A model generated the notes under the pieces. That model saw only the letters and a list, made by a program, of their open reading frames with translations. It made no database searches and was not told the DNA's origin. The position numbers were made by a program, and so were the translations under genes. DNA of 64,000 nucleotides, taken from assembly GCA_029204045.2 (NCBI GenBank), contig JAQNDB010000480.1, positions 17,889 to 81,888 on the forward strand, given 5' to 3'. The DNA comes from Tillandsia leiboldiana. Taxonomy: Eukaryota; Streptophyta; Magnoliopsida; Poales; Bromeliaceae. Positions 32,663 to 43,646 of this stretch are shown one piece after another (within the stretch, counting starts at the first letter, position 1; every line of letters begins with the position of its first letter).

Positions 32663-34318
32663 TGTAGTGTACTGGTTTTTCCCATGCAGCTTTCCGGTGA
32701 ATCCACTGTTTAGAACACCTAGTGTTGGTGTGTCTGGCCCATGGTGCATCGAAGGGGTGCCACAGATGGGCCTTGTGAGACTTTGATAGCGGATTTGGCC
32801 TACGGCTGCATTTGCCAAATTTTAGAAAACGTTTTGGGCCAATCTGAGGCTGGATTTGGATTCAGCGTGGAAAAACGCTTGAAAACGGCTATTTGCTTGT
32901 TAAATTTGGAGTTCGGATGACCAAAAGCGGGCTTCCGAAAGTTTTCAGGGTTATTCGGTGCATGGGGGAGACTCGTGGACCGGCCGGAGCCACGTGGCAG
33001 CCTATTATTGGCCGGCTCACGCAGCTCGGTCCACGGGGTGGCGCGGCGGTGCATGGACCGCGGGCGGGTGACGCGTGGCGTGCCCTGATAGGCCGGCGCA
33101 CGCGGCACGGCTCACCGGTCTTGCGGGGTTGCGGTGGACCGGGCGCATGACACGTGGCGGCATCGGATTCGTTGGCTCACGTGCGCGCGGTCCACGGTGT
33201 GCGCGGGGGGGGGGGCGCCTCGGGACTGCGCGCACACAGTGGCGCCAGGCGGGCGGTCGGCCGCACTCGAGTGCGCCACGTGTCGCCTCGCGGTTGGGCG
33301 GCCGTACCTACCCCCGCTGACCGCGAGGGGACACGCGGCGCATTGCGGGCCGCGGGGATTTGCTGTCCCCTGTTTGGGGTGACGTGGCTGCTCCTGGGAC
33401 TTTCGGGCGCGTCGGACGGGAGGTGTACAACCCGGTTTCTGGGCGCAGTGCGCCCGGAAACTGCGCCCGAAAACCCGGCCCAACAGCTAATGGGCTGGGC
33501 CTATAAATAGGAATTCCTGTTCTTCCCTTAGGCTTTTTGGACCCCTTTTCGCAGAGCATCCTTCAGAGAAGTTTCCCCTCCCTCAGTGCACTACCCATTG
33601 GAGAACTTTGAGGATTTTTGGAGGCACTCTTCCCGGGGTTCACCATTTTACGGCGCGGCGCGACGCTTGTTTCCCGGCGATCTTCTTCGCCCCTTCTCAG
33701 TGTTTGGACTCCCCCGACTCACCCCGACATCGGATTTCGCCGATTCTTGCGCCGTTGGACTCACGACAGGTAGGACTTCAACTCCTGTGTTTTGAGGTTC
33801 CTTGATTTCCGTGCTGAACTTGGAGTTTTCTGAGCACCCATTTGACCCATTTTTCTTTGCGGACTTTTGGACAGCACCGCGGTGTTCTTGCCGTATCTTT
33901 TCGCTCAGACGTCAGATTGAGGCGATTCAAAAGGCAATCTTCATCTACTCTTCGCAAGGAGTCTCCTAGATTTTTCTCAGATTTTTCTGGATTTTGCACG
34001 AGGGTGAGAATCTCCTTTCTCTGTGGTTCTTTGTTACAGAAATTTGGTACAGTTTGGATTGGGGTGTACCCCTTGCCGGATTTTTATCTCAGTGTAGGAA
34101 ACTCCGATTTGGGCGTGCAGGTACTCGTTCCGACGGGCTCGTCGCGAGGATCGCGATAGTATTTTTCTTGGATTTTTCTGAGCATTATTCGCAGGTAAAA
34201 ATTGGAGAATTCTGGACTGTGGATTTAGAGGACAGAATTTGGAAACTGTGAATGGATAGCTTATGTATTTTCCTTTGGGGTATTTTGTACAGATTGGTGG
34301 TGAGTGTTGGACTGATCT
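32663..34318 (+). repeat. Element D 3' LTR, part 1
   Basis: Collinear with 24223-25882 of the 5' LTR. About nine mismatches in the first 290 nt. Ends at TSD GATCT (34314-34318) of solo LTR D2. Confidence 0.95.
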
Positions 34319-37300
34319 TGTCACGCCCCGGGTCGGAACTGCGACCCGGGCTCGCCAACAGATCCGCCGCCCATACGGGAAGCCCCGTATAGACGTAGCG
34401 ACTAACCTGCAGAAGAGATCTACACTAAACAGATATCAGAGCTGAAAGTAAAAGCTGGATAAAATAAATACAACTCTAACAAAATATACAACCAGAGTCC
34501 TCACCAAAATACAAATATCTCTCAAAATAAGAAGAGTACAACTCAATCCTCACTACAAGGTCACTCGACAAGAACTCTCAAAATATAGGGAGGTACATCT
34601 ACTCTCAAGCGACAACTGGTAGGGATCTATCTCGCGACTCCCTTACCTCGATCAGTCGGGTCAGCAACAGGTGCGGCAGGAACTGGAGCAGAAGAAGAAG
34701 TCCCTGGGGAAAAACACCACGACGGGTGTGAGAACTACGTCCCAAGTAGTTCTCAGTGGGTGCCGCCAACAAGCCCGACGGTCTGCCCACTAAGTCCACT
34801 AGAGGCAAAAAGTAACAAAGCAGTGCGGAAAGGGAAAAGCTGGTAAAGTAATCTCTACAGCTACTATGCCTCTATCTAGATGCTCAAAAGTGGGACAGAA
34901 AGAACATGATGCTACAACTAGCTCTCGACTCGAATCACCCAATCTCAACTGACTGCCGCATAGGGTCCAGTCAAACCTGCGCCTACCTACTGCCGTCACG
35001 TCCCGGGGGACCGGACTTACGTAGGGCGTCCGTGACTGCCACTAACTGGCCCAGCCAGAGGGACTGTGTCCGTGACTGCCACTAACTGGCCCAGCCAGAG
35101 GGAACACTGCGTCGACAAGTCGCGATAGAAGAACAGGCCCAACTCCGGAGTGGCTCTCGAGGGGAGCGACCCCACCGAGGAAAGTATCCGCGCATCTCTG
35201 TCGAGCTCAAATGTGGCTCATGCAGGCTATAATCCAAATCCTCGATCAACAAGATCGACTGAAACCAAAGGAACACTGTCTCACACACAGGCTGGAAAAC
35301 TGCACAGCCGAGACTCACTGTCACTCAAAATAGCTCTCAAGATCTCAAATCTACAACCCAAGTCACTTTCCCAAGGAAACCTGGTCTACAGACTGCTAAC
35401 AACTCCACTCGGTCCCCAGACACGAGTGTAAAAGCATCCCACAATAATCCGACCTCTCGACCCACTACTTGGGCGAGGAGAACTCTAAGTCCAGAGTGAT
35501 ATACAGAAAAGTGATGTGGGAATGTCTAGAGCAATAAAACCTAGCCCAAGTTGAGGTTTTCTACAGTCTGGCTGAACATGCAACATGTGACAGTGGTGCT
35601 AGGTCAAGTTCCAAGATAAATAATAAACAACAGCTTGTAGGGAGCAAGATAATAATAATCAACAGCTTAGGGAGCAAGATAATAATAATCAACGGATCAT
35701 CTAACTATAACAGGAACATCAATTCACGCCTTCTAGCATGCTGGACATCAAACATTAAAATATGCAAGTCCCTAAAGTTAGAATTAGTCCACAGTCCGCT
35801 GATCTTGAAAAGAGGTCACCCACCTGATGCGCTGATCAGTCCAAGTCCTGCAGCTGATAATACCAGGAAAACTGCAACTCCAAATCTAACAGGTCCAGCA
35901 CAGCCCAACATCCCCTGGGTACAACACAAGGTTACTAAAACGCTTAACTCCCAAAATCTGCCAAGAGATACCATGCTGAAAATTCAGCCGCAGAGATGCC
36001 AATAATTCACCTGCAGAAAGTGCTCGATAAATTCCAGATAAAATACCCCGGTGTTCTACGCGTCGATAGCTTCGAAACAAGTACCTGCACGTCCAAAACG
36101 GAGTCCTCTACGCTGAGATAAAAATCCGGCAAGGGAAGCACCCCAAACCAAACTGTACCAAATTCCTGTAACAACAAACCGCAGGAAAAGGAGATTCTCA
36201 CCTTCGTGCAAAATCCAGAAAAATCTGAGAAAAATCCAGAAGATTCCTTGCGAAGAGTAGATGAATTTTGCCTTTTGAATCGTCTTGATCCGATGCCTGT
36301 GAGCAAAGCTACAGCAAGAACACCGCAGTGCTGTCCAAATATCCGCGAAGAAAAAGGGGTCAAAAGGGAGCTCGGAAAACTCTAAGATCATCACGGAAAT
36401 CGAGGTAGCTCAAAACACAGGAGTTGAAGTCCTACCTGTCAAGAATCCGATGGCGCGAAAATCGTCGAAAAAGGAGGTCGGGGTGAGTCGGGAGAGCCCA
36501 AACACTGCAGAGGGACGAAGCGGGTCGAAGATGAACAAGCGTCGCGCCGCTCCGAAAAATAGTTAGCCTCGGGATGCGTGCCTCCGAAAATCCTCAAATT
36601 CCTCCAAAGAGTAAAGCTCGGTGTGGGGAAGAACTTCTCTGAAGGCTTCACAGGGAAAAGAAGAGAAAAAAAAGCTAAGAAGAAGCCCAAGAAGCCTATT
36701 TATAGGCTGGGCCCAAGCTGAAGTGGGCCGGGTTTCCGGGCGCAGAATTCGGGCGCCTTGCGCCCGGAAATCCGGTCGGACAGACCCCGTCCGACGCGCC
36801 CGAAACACCCAGGTGACGCCACGTCACCCCGCAACAGGGAACAGCGGTGCCGACGACCCGCAGAGCGCCACGTGGCCGTCCCGCGGTCAGCGGGGTAGGT
36901 ACGGCCCCCCAACCGCACGCTGACGCGTGGCGCACTCGAGTACGGCCACCGCTCGCGTTGCGACGCGTGGCGCACTCGAGTGCGGCCGACAGCCGCGTCA
37001 GCGCCCCCCTGTGCGCCCACTGTCCCGAGGCGGGTCCCCACGCATCGCGTGCGCCGCGCGAACTGAGCCCGCCACTCAGCTGCCGCCACGTGTCCCTGCG
37101 CCGGGTCTATGCACCCGCGCGGGGAACTACGTGGACCGAGCCCCCCAGCGCCCGCCAATCGGAGACCGACACGTGGTCCCGCCCAGGATTCCTGCACCGG
37201 CGCTCAAACAGTGCACCCGCCGGTCAAACTCAGTGAACCGCACAACCAAGGCCAGCAAATCCCCGCTTGCCACGTGTCCTGCGCCGGGCTCATGCACCCG

Positions 37301-37683
37301 GCCGCGCCGCTCTGTGGACCGAACGTCGCGAACCGGCCAATTACAGGCCGCCACGTGGCAGCCGGCGGTCCACCAACACCCCCGTGCACCAAAAAGTTCC
37401 GAAAACTTCCGGAAGCCCGTTTTTGGTCATCCGGACTCCAAATTTAACAAGCAAATAGCCGTTTTCAAGCGTTTTTCCATGCTGAATCCAATTCCAACCT
37501 CTGTTTGGCCTAAATCCTTATAAAAATTTCGGCAAATGCAGCCGAAAGCCAACACAGTAAAAGATAACACACTGGGTCCATTTGTGGCATCCCCTTGATG
37601 CACCATGGACCAGATACACCAACACTAGGTGTTGTAAACAGTGGATTCACCAAGAAAGCTGCACGGGGTTTAGGGTCTCTACA
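34319..37683 (-). mobile_element. Solo LTR D2 (gypsy), nested in the element D 3' LTR
   Basis: 3365 bp, plus-strand TGTCACGCCCCG to TCTCTACA, flanked by GATCT (34314-34318 and 37684-37688). The empty site is preserved in D's 5' LTR. No internal sequence, so it arose by LTR-LTR recombination. Same layout as the B and D LTRs: U5 hairpin (CCCGGGTCG 34327-34335 with CGACCCGGG 34342-34350), TATA box (36696-36705, minus), GC-rich U3. Confidence 0.95.
36869..37357 (-). promoter_or_regulatory. G-box/ABRE cluster in solo LTR D2
   Basis: Five CACGTG cores at 36869, 37087, 37170, 37271 and 37352, all upstream of the minus-strand TATA box at 36696-36705. Confidence 0.7.
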
Positions 37684-37688
37684 GATCT

Positions 37689-39303
37689 TGGACTTCGCTT
37701 TTCAGGAACTTGGATTAGCGCTCGAGGTGGGTGATGTTGTGAACCTCCTACTTGTGAATGTCACTAGGCCTATTAGAATGCCTTGATCATGTGCTATTAA
37801 TTGTGAATGTATCTAGCATGCGTGTATGAGATTAAGGTTCCCTTGTTAATACTTGCATTGTTAGCAGGCTACAAGTTAGTAAGTGGAGTTTCCATGTTTA
37901 GATATGCAATTTAATTAGTTGGAAAGAATATTAAAGCCATATCATGTTATATGTTAAGGGAAGGTTGGAGCATGTGGTTAGAATGCATGTTGTAAAAGGG
38001 GTACTTGCTAGTAGATTGTGCATCCAAATTGTATCATGTATCATATGTCCTGCCACATGTACATCGGGAGTTCCAAACATTTAATGTTGCATATGTTAGA
38101 ATAATTAAAATGATTTTATCAAACAAAGGACTTTGCATGCTTGAATGGTCATCTAGCTAGGCCACCTTTTTCTGCTACACAAACATATTGGAATTGACTT
38201 AGGAGAAACCATGCTTTTATTCGTTCTCCTGTCGTCTAGTCTTAGGGGATTGTGTAGTCAGATGTTCAGAGTTGGGACAGTCGGGGATCGATGTTTGGGT
38301 GTTGCGGCGACCGCGGACTGTGGGCGGTTGACCGGATTATTATTATTATTATTACTTTTGCATCAGATTGGAGGTAGGGGATCGAGTTTCCCTTTAGTGG
38401 ATGGGTTTTTCCACTCGATCAGAGTCGTGACCCCGTCCTGCTATTTTATGATACGGATGATACTAGTGACAGTGATACTATGCTCGTGTGGGGTCGCTCC
38501 CCTCGAGTGCCACTTCGGAGTAGGTTTCAGACCGTGTTGGGTGCCGGTCAGACCGTGTTGGGTTCCGGTCATTTGGACAGGGGAGATACTGAGTTGTGAG
38601 GTTGACAGCAGAGCAGGCAGTACCAGTGTTTTCTGGTGTTTCGATTGGGTTGGTCTGTCAGTCTTTGACGTTCTGGTGCATACTTTCAGCCATTCTTTTG
38701 TTAGGCATCGTAGAGGCATGTTAGTGGTAGCTCTTCATCAGTAGTGTACTTGTAGCTTACCACCTCTGTTTTCATTTTTCGCCTCTGATAGTCCTAGTGG
38801 GCATGTCTGAGTTTGAGGTCTACCCACTAGGGGAGGCTACTGTTTTTATAGTAGTTCTCACCCCCCCCACTGCTTTCTCTTTTCTTTTTCCCCTTTGTTT
38901 TGCAGAGTCCTCTGCGGGAGCTGCGGGACCCTCTTCCCTGGATCGAGGTAAGTGGATCGCGGATTAGATAGCCACTGCCCCGAGTTCGAGTTTTGTAGTT
39001 TTGATGTATCCCCGGTACACTCAGACGGTTGTATTTCCTTTTATTTTGGGTCTGGCTGCGGCCGGCTGGTTGTATTTTATTTCGTGAGCTGGGAGAGACA
39101 TTTGTATATTTGTGAGAGCTTATTGTACTTTTATTTCCTGCATTTGTCTGAGATGTATTAGTTTTAGTTTAGCTCTGTTTTATGCTCCTTTATTATATTT
39201 TATATCTGAGCAGGTTACCAGTGCTTCGTGTACACGAAAAATTCCGTATGCACGGCGGATCTGTGGACGGGCCCGGGTTCTGGTTTACACCCGGGGCGTG
39301 ACA
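37689..39303 (+). repeat. Element D 3' LTR, part 2
   Basis: Collinear with 25883-27497; about nine substitutions by eye plus a shorter C-run. Ends GTGACA at 39303, then TSD CCTGA. Confidence 0.95.
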
Positions 39304-39308
39304 CCTGA

Positions 39309-39420
39309 TCCTTTTGAATTCTTCTTTCTTGAGATTGAGTTAAATGATCCAACTTTCTTCACCTTCAATCTTCAAAACTTGAACCTTTCACGAAACTACG
39401 CCAACTCAAATTCCGTAACA
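39309..39420 (-). repeat. Sirevirus A 5' LTR, part 2 (outer end)
   Basis: Completes the LTR split by D. Ends TTCCGTAACA. Near-mirror image of the start of LTR I at 40963, so two Sirevirus LTR ends face each other across fragment J. Expected TSD: AATAA (39421-39425), partner not found. Confidence 0.85.
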
Positions 39421-40962
39421 AATAACGCCTCCAGCTCCCCAGACACCACTCACTCCCCGTGATTACTCCTCAACAACAACACCAGCAAAATCCAGAACGG
39501 CATAGCCCGATCGCGCAATTCCCCCATCTCACGAGCCAGAATTCGCAACGGGCGCCCCTCGTACTCCAAACGATCATAGACCTCAAAGAGGCAAGTCAAT
39601 CACGGGCGAGGGATCCAAAAACACAACACTCCTGAGCTTGCGACATGAAATACCAGAGGGGCTCCAATTAAAAGTTGGGGGAAGCTGGAATAACCTCTAG
39701 TGCAACACGCACCAAACCACTTCCCGTGTCAACTCAATCAGGGTCACCCGAAGTATACCCACACTCTCATCCAATAAGGGAAAGAATCCAATAAGCTGGG
39801 GTCTTCACTCAGTTACCTCCCGATCCAAATCTACCCGAGTGAACTACTCAGCCACGGTCTCCTATGAAGAGGAACCCTCAGGGACACAACCACAAGCTGT
39901 GTTTGCCGCAACAGTCCACGCCGCGCCAGCTGTGGAATCATCCAGCTCAACCCTAGCCAGCTCTCCTGTTCCAGGTATCTGCCATCACAGTGGCCCTGTC
40001 GGGGTAATCCAAAATGCTCACTAATAACCCAACGGTAATTCCACAGTCACTATGGAAGGTATCACTAAAACTCGCAGATCTCTCTCCCAAGACTGGAAAT
40101 ACTAGTATTGGCACGGTATCAGTCTCATCATCCGATTGCCAAGCTCTCCTGGCACTACCCAGTCCAAGAAGCTCCTAACTTTGACCATAAATATTGATCT
40201 CGGCTGATTCCCAATTAGTATCCATATTGGCTGGATTTCCACTGCCGCCCCTACGGCTAACGCAAAGCGACCCAAGAAGGCATGCACTTGGAGCTAGAAC
40301 TTGTATCTCAATAACTTGGCATACAGCTTCATCCACAAGTGCTCCAAGTCGCTCTAGGAGTAAATCAAAATATCCTCGGGGAACACCACTCCCAATCCGT
40401 CCAAGTACAACTAGGACACACAATTCCTCAAGTCTTGAAGTCACAGGGCATCAGTCATTCCATTTGGCCTCACCATGCTCTCATATTGCCCTTACCGGAC
40501 CCTGAATGCCATCCAGGCACAGCCCTCGGCTGTCAAATCCCAAGTAGGTACTGGCATCATACTATAATTGCCGGAATAGAATTCCAACAAAAGGTCCTTG
40601 ATAATACCTGAACCTGCCTGTGCTCAAATCGTAACGAACCCTCATCATCGTCTATCCAAGACGTGGCACTAGGTCCAACAGACCCCTTGATCCCTCAGAT
40701 CCTGCGACTGTGCCATCAGCTCTCTCAGCTCCACAGGCGATATCCAATGAGGTGCTGCCGAGGGTGACGCGGTCCCTCGAACCACGTCAAACGCAATCTC
40801 TATTTCTCTAACCGGCGGCATTGACAACAGCTCAGGTGGAATCACACCCGGGATCTCGTGGGCAACCGAGATATCCTTGAGTCCCGGTGCCGCCGTAAGC
40901 ACCTCTCATACTGTCGCTATAACCTGCGTGCTCTAATAATCTCAACAAGCAAGCCTCATCTT
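39421..40962 (-). pseudogene. Fragment J: decayed gypsy pol of the element-B type
   Basis: Collinear with B from about 13478 to 15047. In minus sense the left end keeps GRPLRILAREMGELRDRAMP and LRSNHGE (pol tail) with the same CAA/TTG run in place of KVLW as in B. 40669-40902 keeps TAAPGLKDISVAHEIPGV, FDVVRGTA and VELREL (protease-RT linker). The middle is degenerate RT-IN with no motif. Both ends are cut by Sirevirus LTRs in opposite orientation. Confidence 0.75.
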
Positions 40963-41571
40963 TGTTACGGAATTTGAGTTGGTGTATTTCGTGAAATTGG
41001 TTAAGTCTTGAAGATTGAAGATGAAGAAAGTTGGATCATATACCTCAATCTCAAGAAAGAAGAATTCAAAAGGATCAGGTACGTTTAATTAAATAATTTT
41101 GATGATCCGAATACTTCTTATAGTGTAGAAACACTTGGATGAATTTTTTATTGCATAAAAATAAAAAACTGGACATTCCATATGTTCAGAGTCCGGATCG
41201 GGCTTTACAGTCCGGACCCCGAACATAGGTTAGTTCATGCATAATTCCAGTCCGGACCCTGGGAATTTCAGTCCGGACCCCGAACGTGGAATTTGCAAGA
41301 AATGAATGAACAGTTCGGACCGTGGATTTCAGTCCGGACCCCGAATGTCGTCTTTTCTGGAAATTGTCTATTTCGCTGAGACAGTCCGGACCGCCAACTC
41401 CAGTCCGGACCGTCGTACTGTAAAATTCCAGAAATGGTTAGTTTTTGATTCTTATCTTCTTCCACAAGTTTCTAACCTATAAATAGACCCTATATTTCAT
41501 CTCTTAGGGTAATCCAAAATATTCCATTAGAATCCGTACAAAATTAAAAGACGATCAAAGATTACGGTTCT
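40963..41571 (+). repeat. Sirevirus LTR I, 5' 609 bp, interrupted by Sirevirus C
   Basis: TGTTACGGAATTTGAG start, U3 palindrome array of the AGTCCGGACC form, TATA box (CTATAAATAG 41477-41486), then stops at GGTTCT where the LTR of C begins. The rest of this LTR and its element must lie beyond the window. Inferred C TSD: GTTCT (41567-41571). Confidence 0.8.
41190..41411 (+). promoter_or_regulatory. Paired TCCGGA palindrome array in LTR I (GTCCGGAC form)
   Basis: Eight sites in four pairs, seven intact and one decayed (AGTTCGGACC). Core flanks are G...C instead of the A...T seen in A and C, so the palindrome is preserved by paired changes. Confidence 0.75.
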
Positions 41572-41798
41572 TGTTACGGATTTTGTTTTGGCGCATTTCG
41601 TGAAAGTGTTAAGTCTTGAAGATTGAAGATGAATGAAGTTTGGATCATATACGTCAATCTCAAGAAAGAAGAATTCAAAAGGATCAGGTAAGTTTAACTA
41701 AATATTTTTGGTGATCCGAATACTTCTTGTAGTGTAGAAACACTTGGAAGAATTTTTTATTGCATAAAAATCAAGAACTGAACATGGGACATGTTCAG

Positions 41799-42020
41799 GA
41801 TCCGGATTAGTCAGTCCAATCCGGATCCCGAAGGGGGCTTGTTCATTGGCAAATCCGATCCGGATCAAAGTCCATTTCGATCCGGATCCCGAACATGGGA
41901 ATTTGCTGGAATACATGAACGATCCGGATCGTGCATTACAATCCCGATCCCGAACCCTGTTTTACTGGAATTGCCTGACTCGTTACGACGATCCGGATCA
42001 CAGTTAATCCGATCCGGATC
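41799..42020 (+). promoter_or_regulatory. Paired TCCGGA palindrome array in the Sirevirus C LTR
   Basis: Eight GATCCGGATC-type sites in four pairs, seven intact and one decayed; two pairs are followed by CCCGAA. Ends about 65 bp before the TATA box. Confidence 0.75.
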
Positions 42021-42085
42021 GCCGTCGTGAAAATTTCCAGAAACGGACAGTTTTTGATCCTTATCTTCTTCCTAGGGTTTCTAAC

Positions 42086-42095
42086 CTATATATAG
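42086..42095 (+). promoter_or_regulatory. TATA box of Sirevirus C LTR
   Basis: CTATATATAG preceded by CTAAC and followed by ACCCTAT, as in LTRs A and I. Confidence 0.78.
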
Positions 42096-42220
42096 ACCCT
42101 ATGATTCTTTTTCAAGGGTGAATCCACATACAAGCCGTCATCTTTTATGCGGCCTAAGATCCACATATAGAGAAGAAAGGAAATCATTAGATATTACCCT
42201 ATGTTTCTTCATCTATATTG

Positions 42221-42318
42221 ATTAGTTTGATTCTAGGTTTTCATACTCACATCTTGAGTTGAATCAAACTAATGAATACTTAGATGGTATTTCCTATCTA
42301 TCTTTGATCTAAGTATTC
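42221..42318 (+). other. Two abutting long inverted repeats, Sirevirus C leader
   Basis: ATTAGTTTGATTC (42221-42233) with GAATCAAACTAAT (42261-42273); GAATACTTAGAT (42274-42285) with ATCTAAGTATTC (42307-42318). Located after the TATA box, hence probably transcribed. Confidence 0.85.
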
Positions 42319-42363
42319 GGCGGATCATCACCACCCAAAAACAACGATTTACCCCAAAATCGG

Positions 42364-42546
42364 CGCGTGGACTCGCGTGGCCTTGTGGATTCAAGGTGCA
42401 ACCGCTCTCGTGGATTCGGAGCGAGGTACGTTCGTGGATTCGAAGCGTGCTACTGGGTGAAGACCGTGGATTCGGTCAGACGTCGTGGACTCGACGTTGG
42501 ACGCCGTGGATTCGGCGTTGGACGCAGATCGTGGATTCGTGAAGCG
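42364..42546 (+). other. Eight-hairpin array with common hexaloop, Sirevirus C leader
   Basis: Units with TGGATT or TGGACT loops. Perfect stems: CGCG (42364-42377), CCTTG/CAAGG (42381-42396), TTCG/CGAA (42431-42444), GACCG/CGGTC (42462-42477), ACGTCG/CGACGT (42480-42497), ACGCCG/CGGCGT (42501-42518). Units near 42408 and 42533 pair weakly. Confidence 0.82.
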
Positions 42547-42845
42547 TTGTGGAGCGAGCGGAGAAGATCAACTAGGAGCGTATGGAAAAGGTTGAGTCGT
42601 CTGTGAGTACGGTATATCACCTTGTACGTGTTCAATTCTAGTGGATTTCACCGTGTTATCGGTCCCGTGGTTTTTTACTCCGGTTTGGAGTTTTCCACGT
42701 AAAAATCTTGCGTGTTCATTTACATTTCCGCATTGGGTTTTTAATTGCGCAATGATTTTTTGAGTGTTTATTGTTTACACCTATTCACCCCCCTCTAGGT
42801 GTTTTTTCCCCTATTTAGATCCATTATTACATATAACCCAACAAG

Positions 42846-42856
42846 TGGCATCAGAG
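42846..42856 (+). other. Primer binding site of Sirevirus C
   Basis: TGGCATCAGAG, one base different from the TGGTATCAGAG of the other elements, two bases after the LTR. Confidence 0.85.
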
Positions 42857-42876
42857 AGGGAATAGGGTTGTAAACA

Positions 42877-43646
42877 ATGGTTGAAGGTGGAAACATCAAC
42901 AGACCCCCATTCTTTGATGGAACAAATTATGCATACTGGAGAGTACGGATGAAAGCCTTTTTAATTTCCATCGACGAACGGGTGTGGCAATCAATTGAAT
43001 TAGGATGGACTAATCCAACTGAAATTATTGCTGATGTTCGCACCATCAAACCTAGGTCGAAATGGACCAAGGAAGAGTTAGATTCATCTTCTTACAATGG
43101 CAAGGGAATTAATGCTATTTTTAATGCCTTATCTCAAACTGAATTCTCTCGCGTCTCGGCATGTGAGACTGCGAAAGAAATCTGGGATGTTATTCAGGTT
43201 ACACATGAGGGAACTAACCTCGTGAAGATTCAAAAGCTGCAAATGCTTACGAGCAGATTTGACTCTATTTTCATGGCAGAAAATGAATCTTTCACGGACT
43301 ACTATACACGATTGCAAGACATCGTAAACTCATGTGCTAACCTGGGAGAGAAGATTCCAGAATTTAAGGTTGTAAGAAAGATCTTAAGAACTCTTCCTGA
43401 ACGATTTCGCCCAAAGGTTACAGCCATTGAAACTATTAAACACTCAGACGAAATGCGTGTAGAAGAACTAGTTGGTTCATTACAAACTTATGAAATGACA
43501 TTTACTACTAACTATTCTTCGGGAAAGGCATCCTCTTCTAAGTCTTCAGGTTATGCTTTGAAAACAACAAAGGAAGAAGACACGGATTCATCCTCCTCAG
43601 ACGATGACGAAAACCTATCTATGGAGGAATTTGAGAAGGAGCTCGC
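42877..43646 (+). pseudogene. gag: Sirevirus C gag, part 1
   Basis: ATG at 42877; MVEGGNINRPPFFDG N-terminus closely matches the gag of A, through DYYTRLQDIVNSC and the acidic Ser-rich linker to EEFEKEL. Solo LTR E then interrupts it (TSD CTCGC 43642-43646). The open frame running on to 43836 is LTR sequence, not gag. Confidence 0.92.

Larger units (their letters stand above)
24223..39303 (+). mobile_element. Gypsy element D (Tekay type), full length, with nested solo LTR D2
   Basis: Bounded by CCTGA at 24218-24222 and 39304-39308. Order: 5' LTR 24223-27497, primer site, leader hairpin, gag, pol, polypurine tract, 3' LTR 32663-39303 interrupted by D2. Without D2 the element is about 11.7 kb. 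The insertion is in the U3 of Sirevirus A's LTR. gag-pol holds at least two breaks, so D depends on other copies for movement now. Confidence 0.95.
41572..42843 (+). repeat. Sirevirus C 5' LTR
   Basis: 1272 bp, TGTTACGGATTTTG to ATAACCCAACA. Contains TCCGGA array (41799-42020), TATA box CTATATATAG (42086-42095), abutting inverted repeats and the eight-hairpin array, all collinear with the A LTR. Confidence 0.93.
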
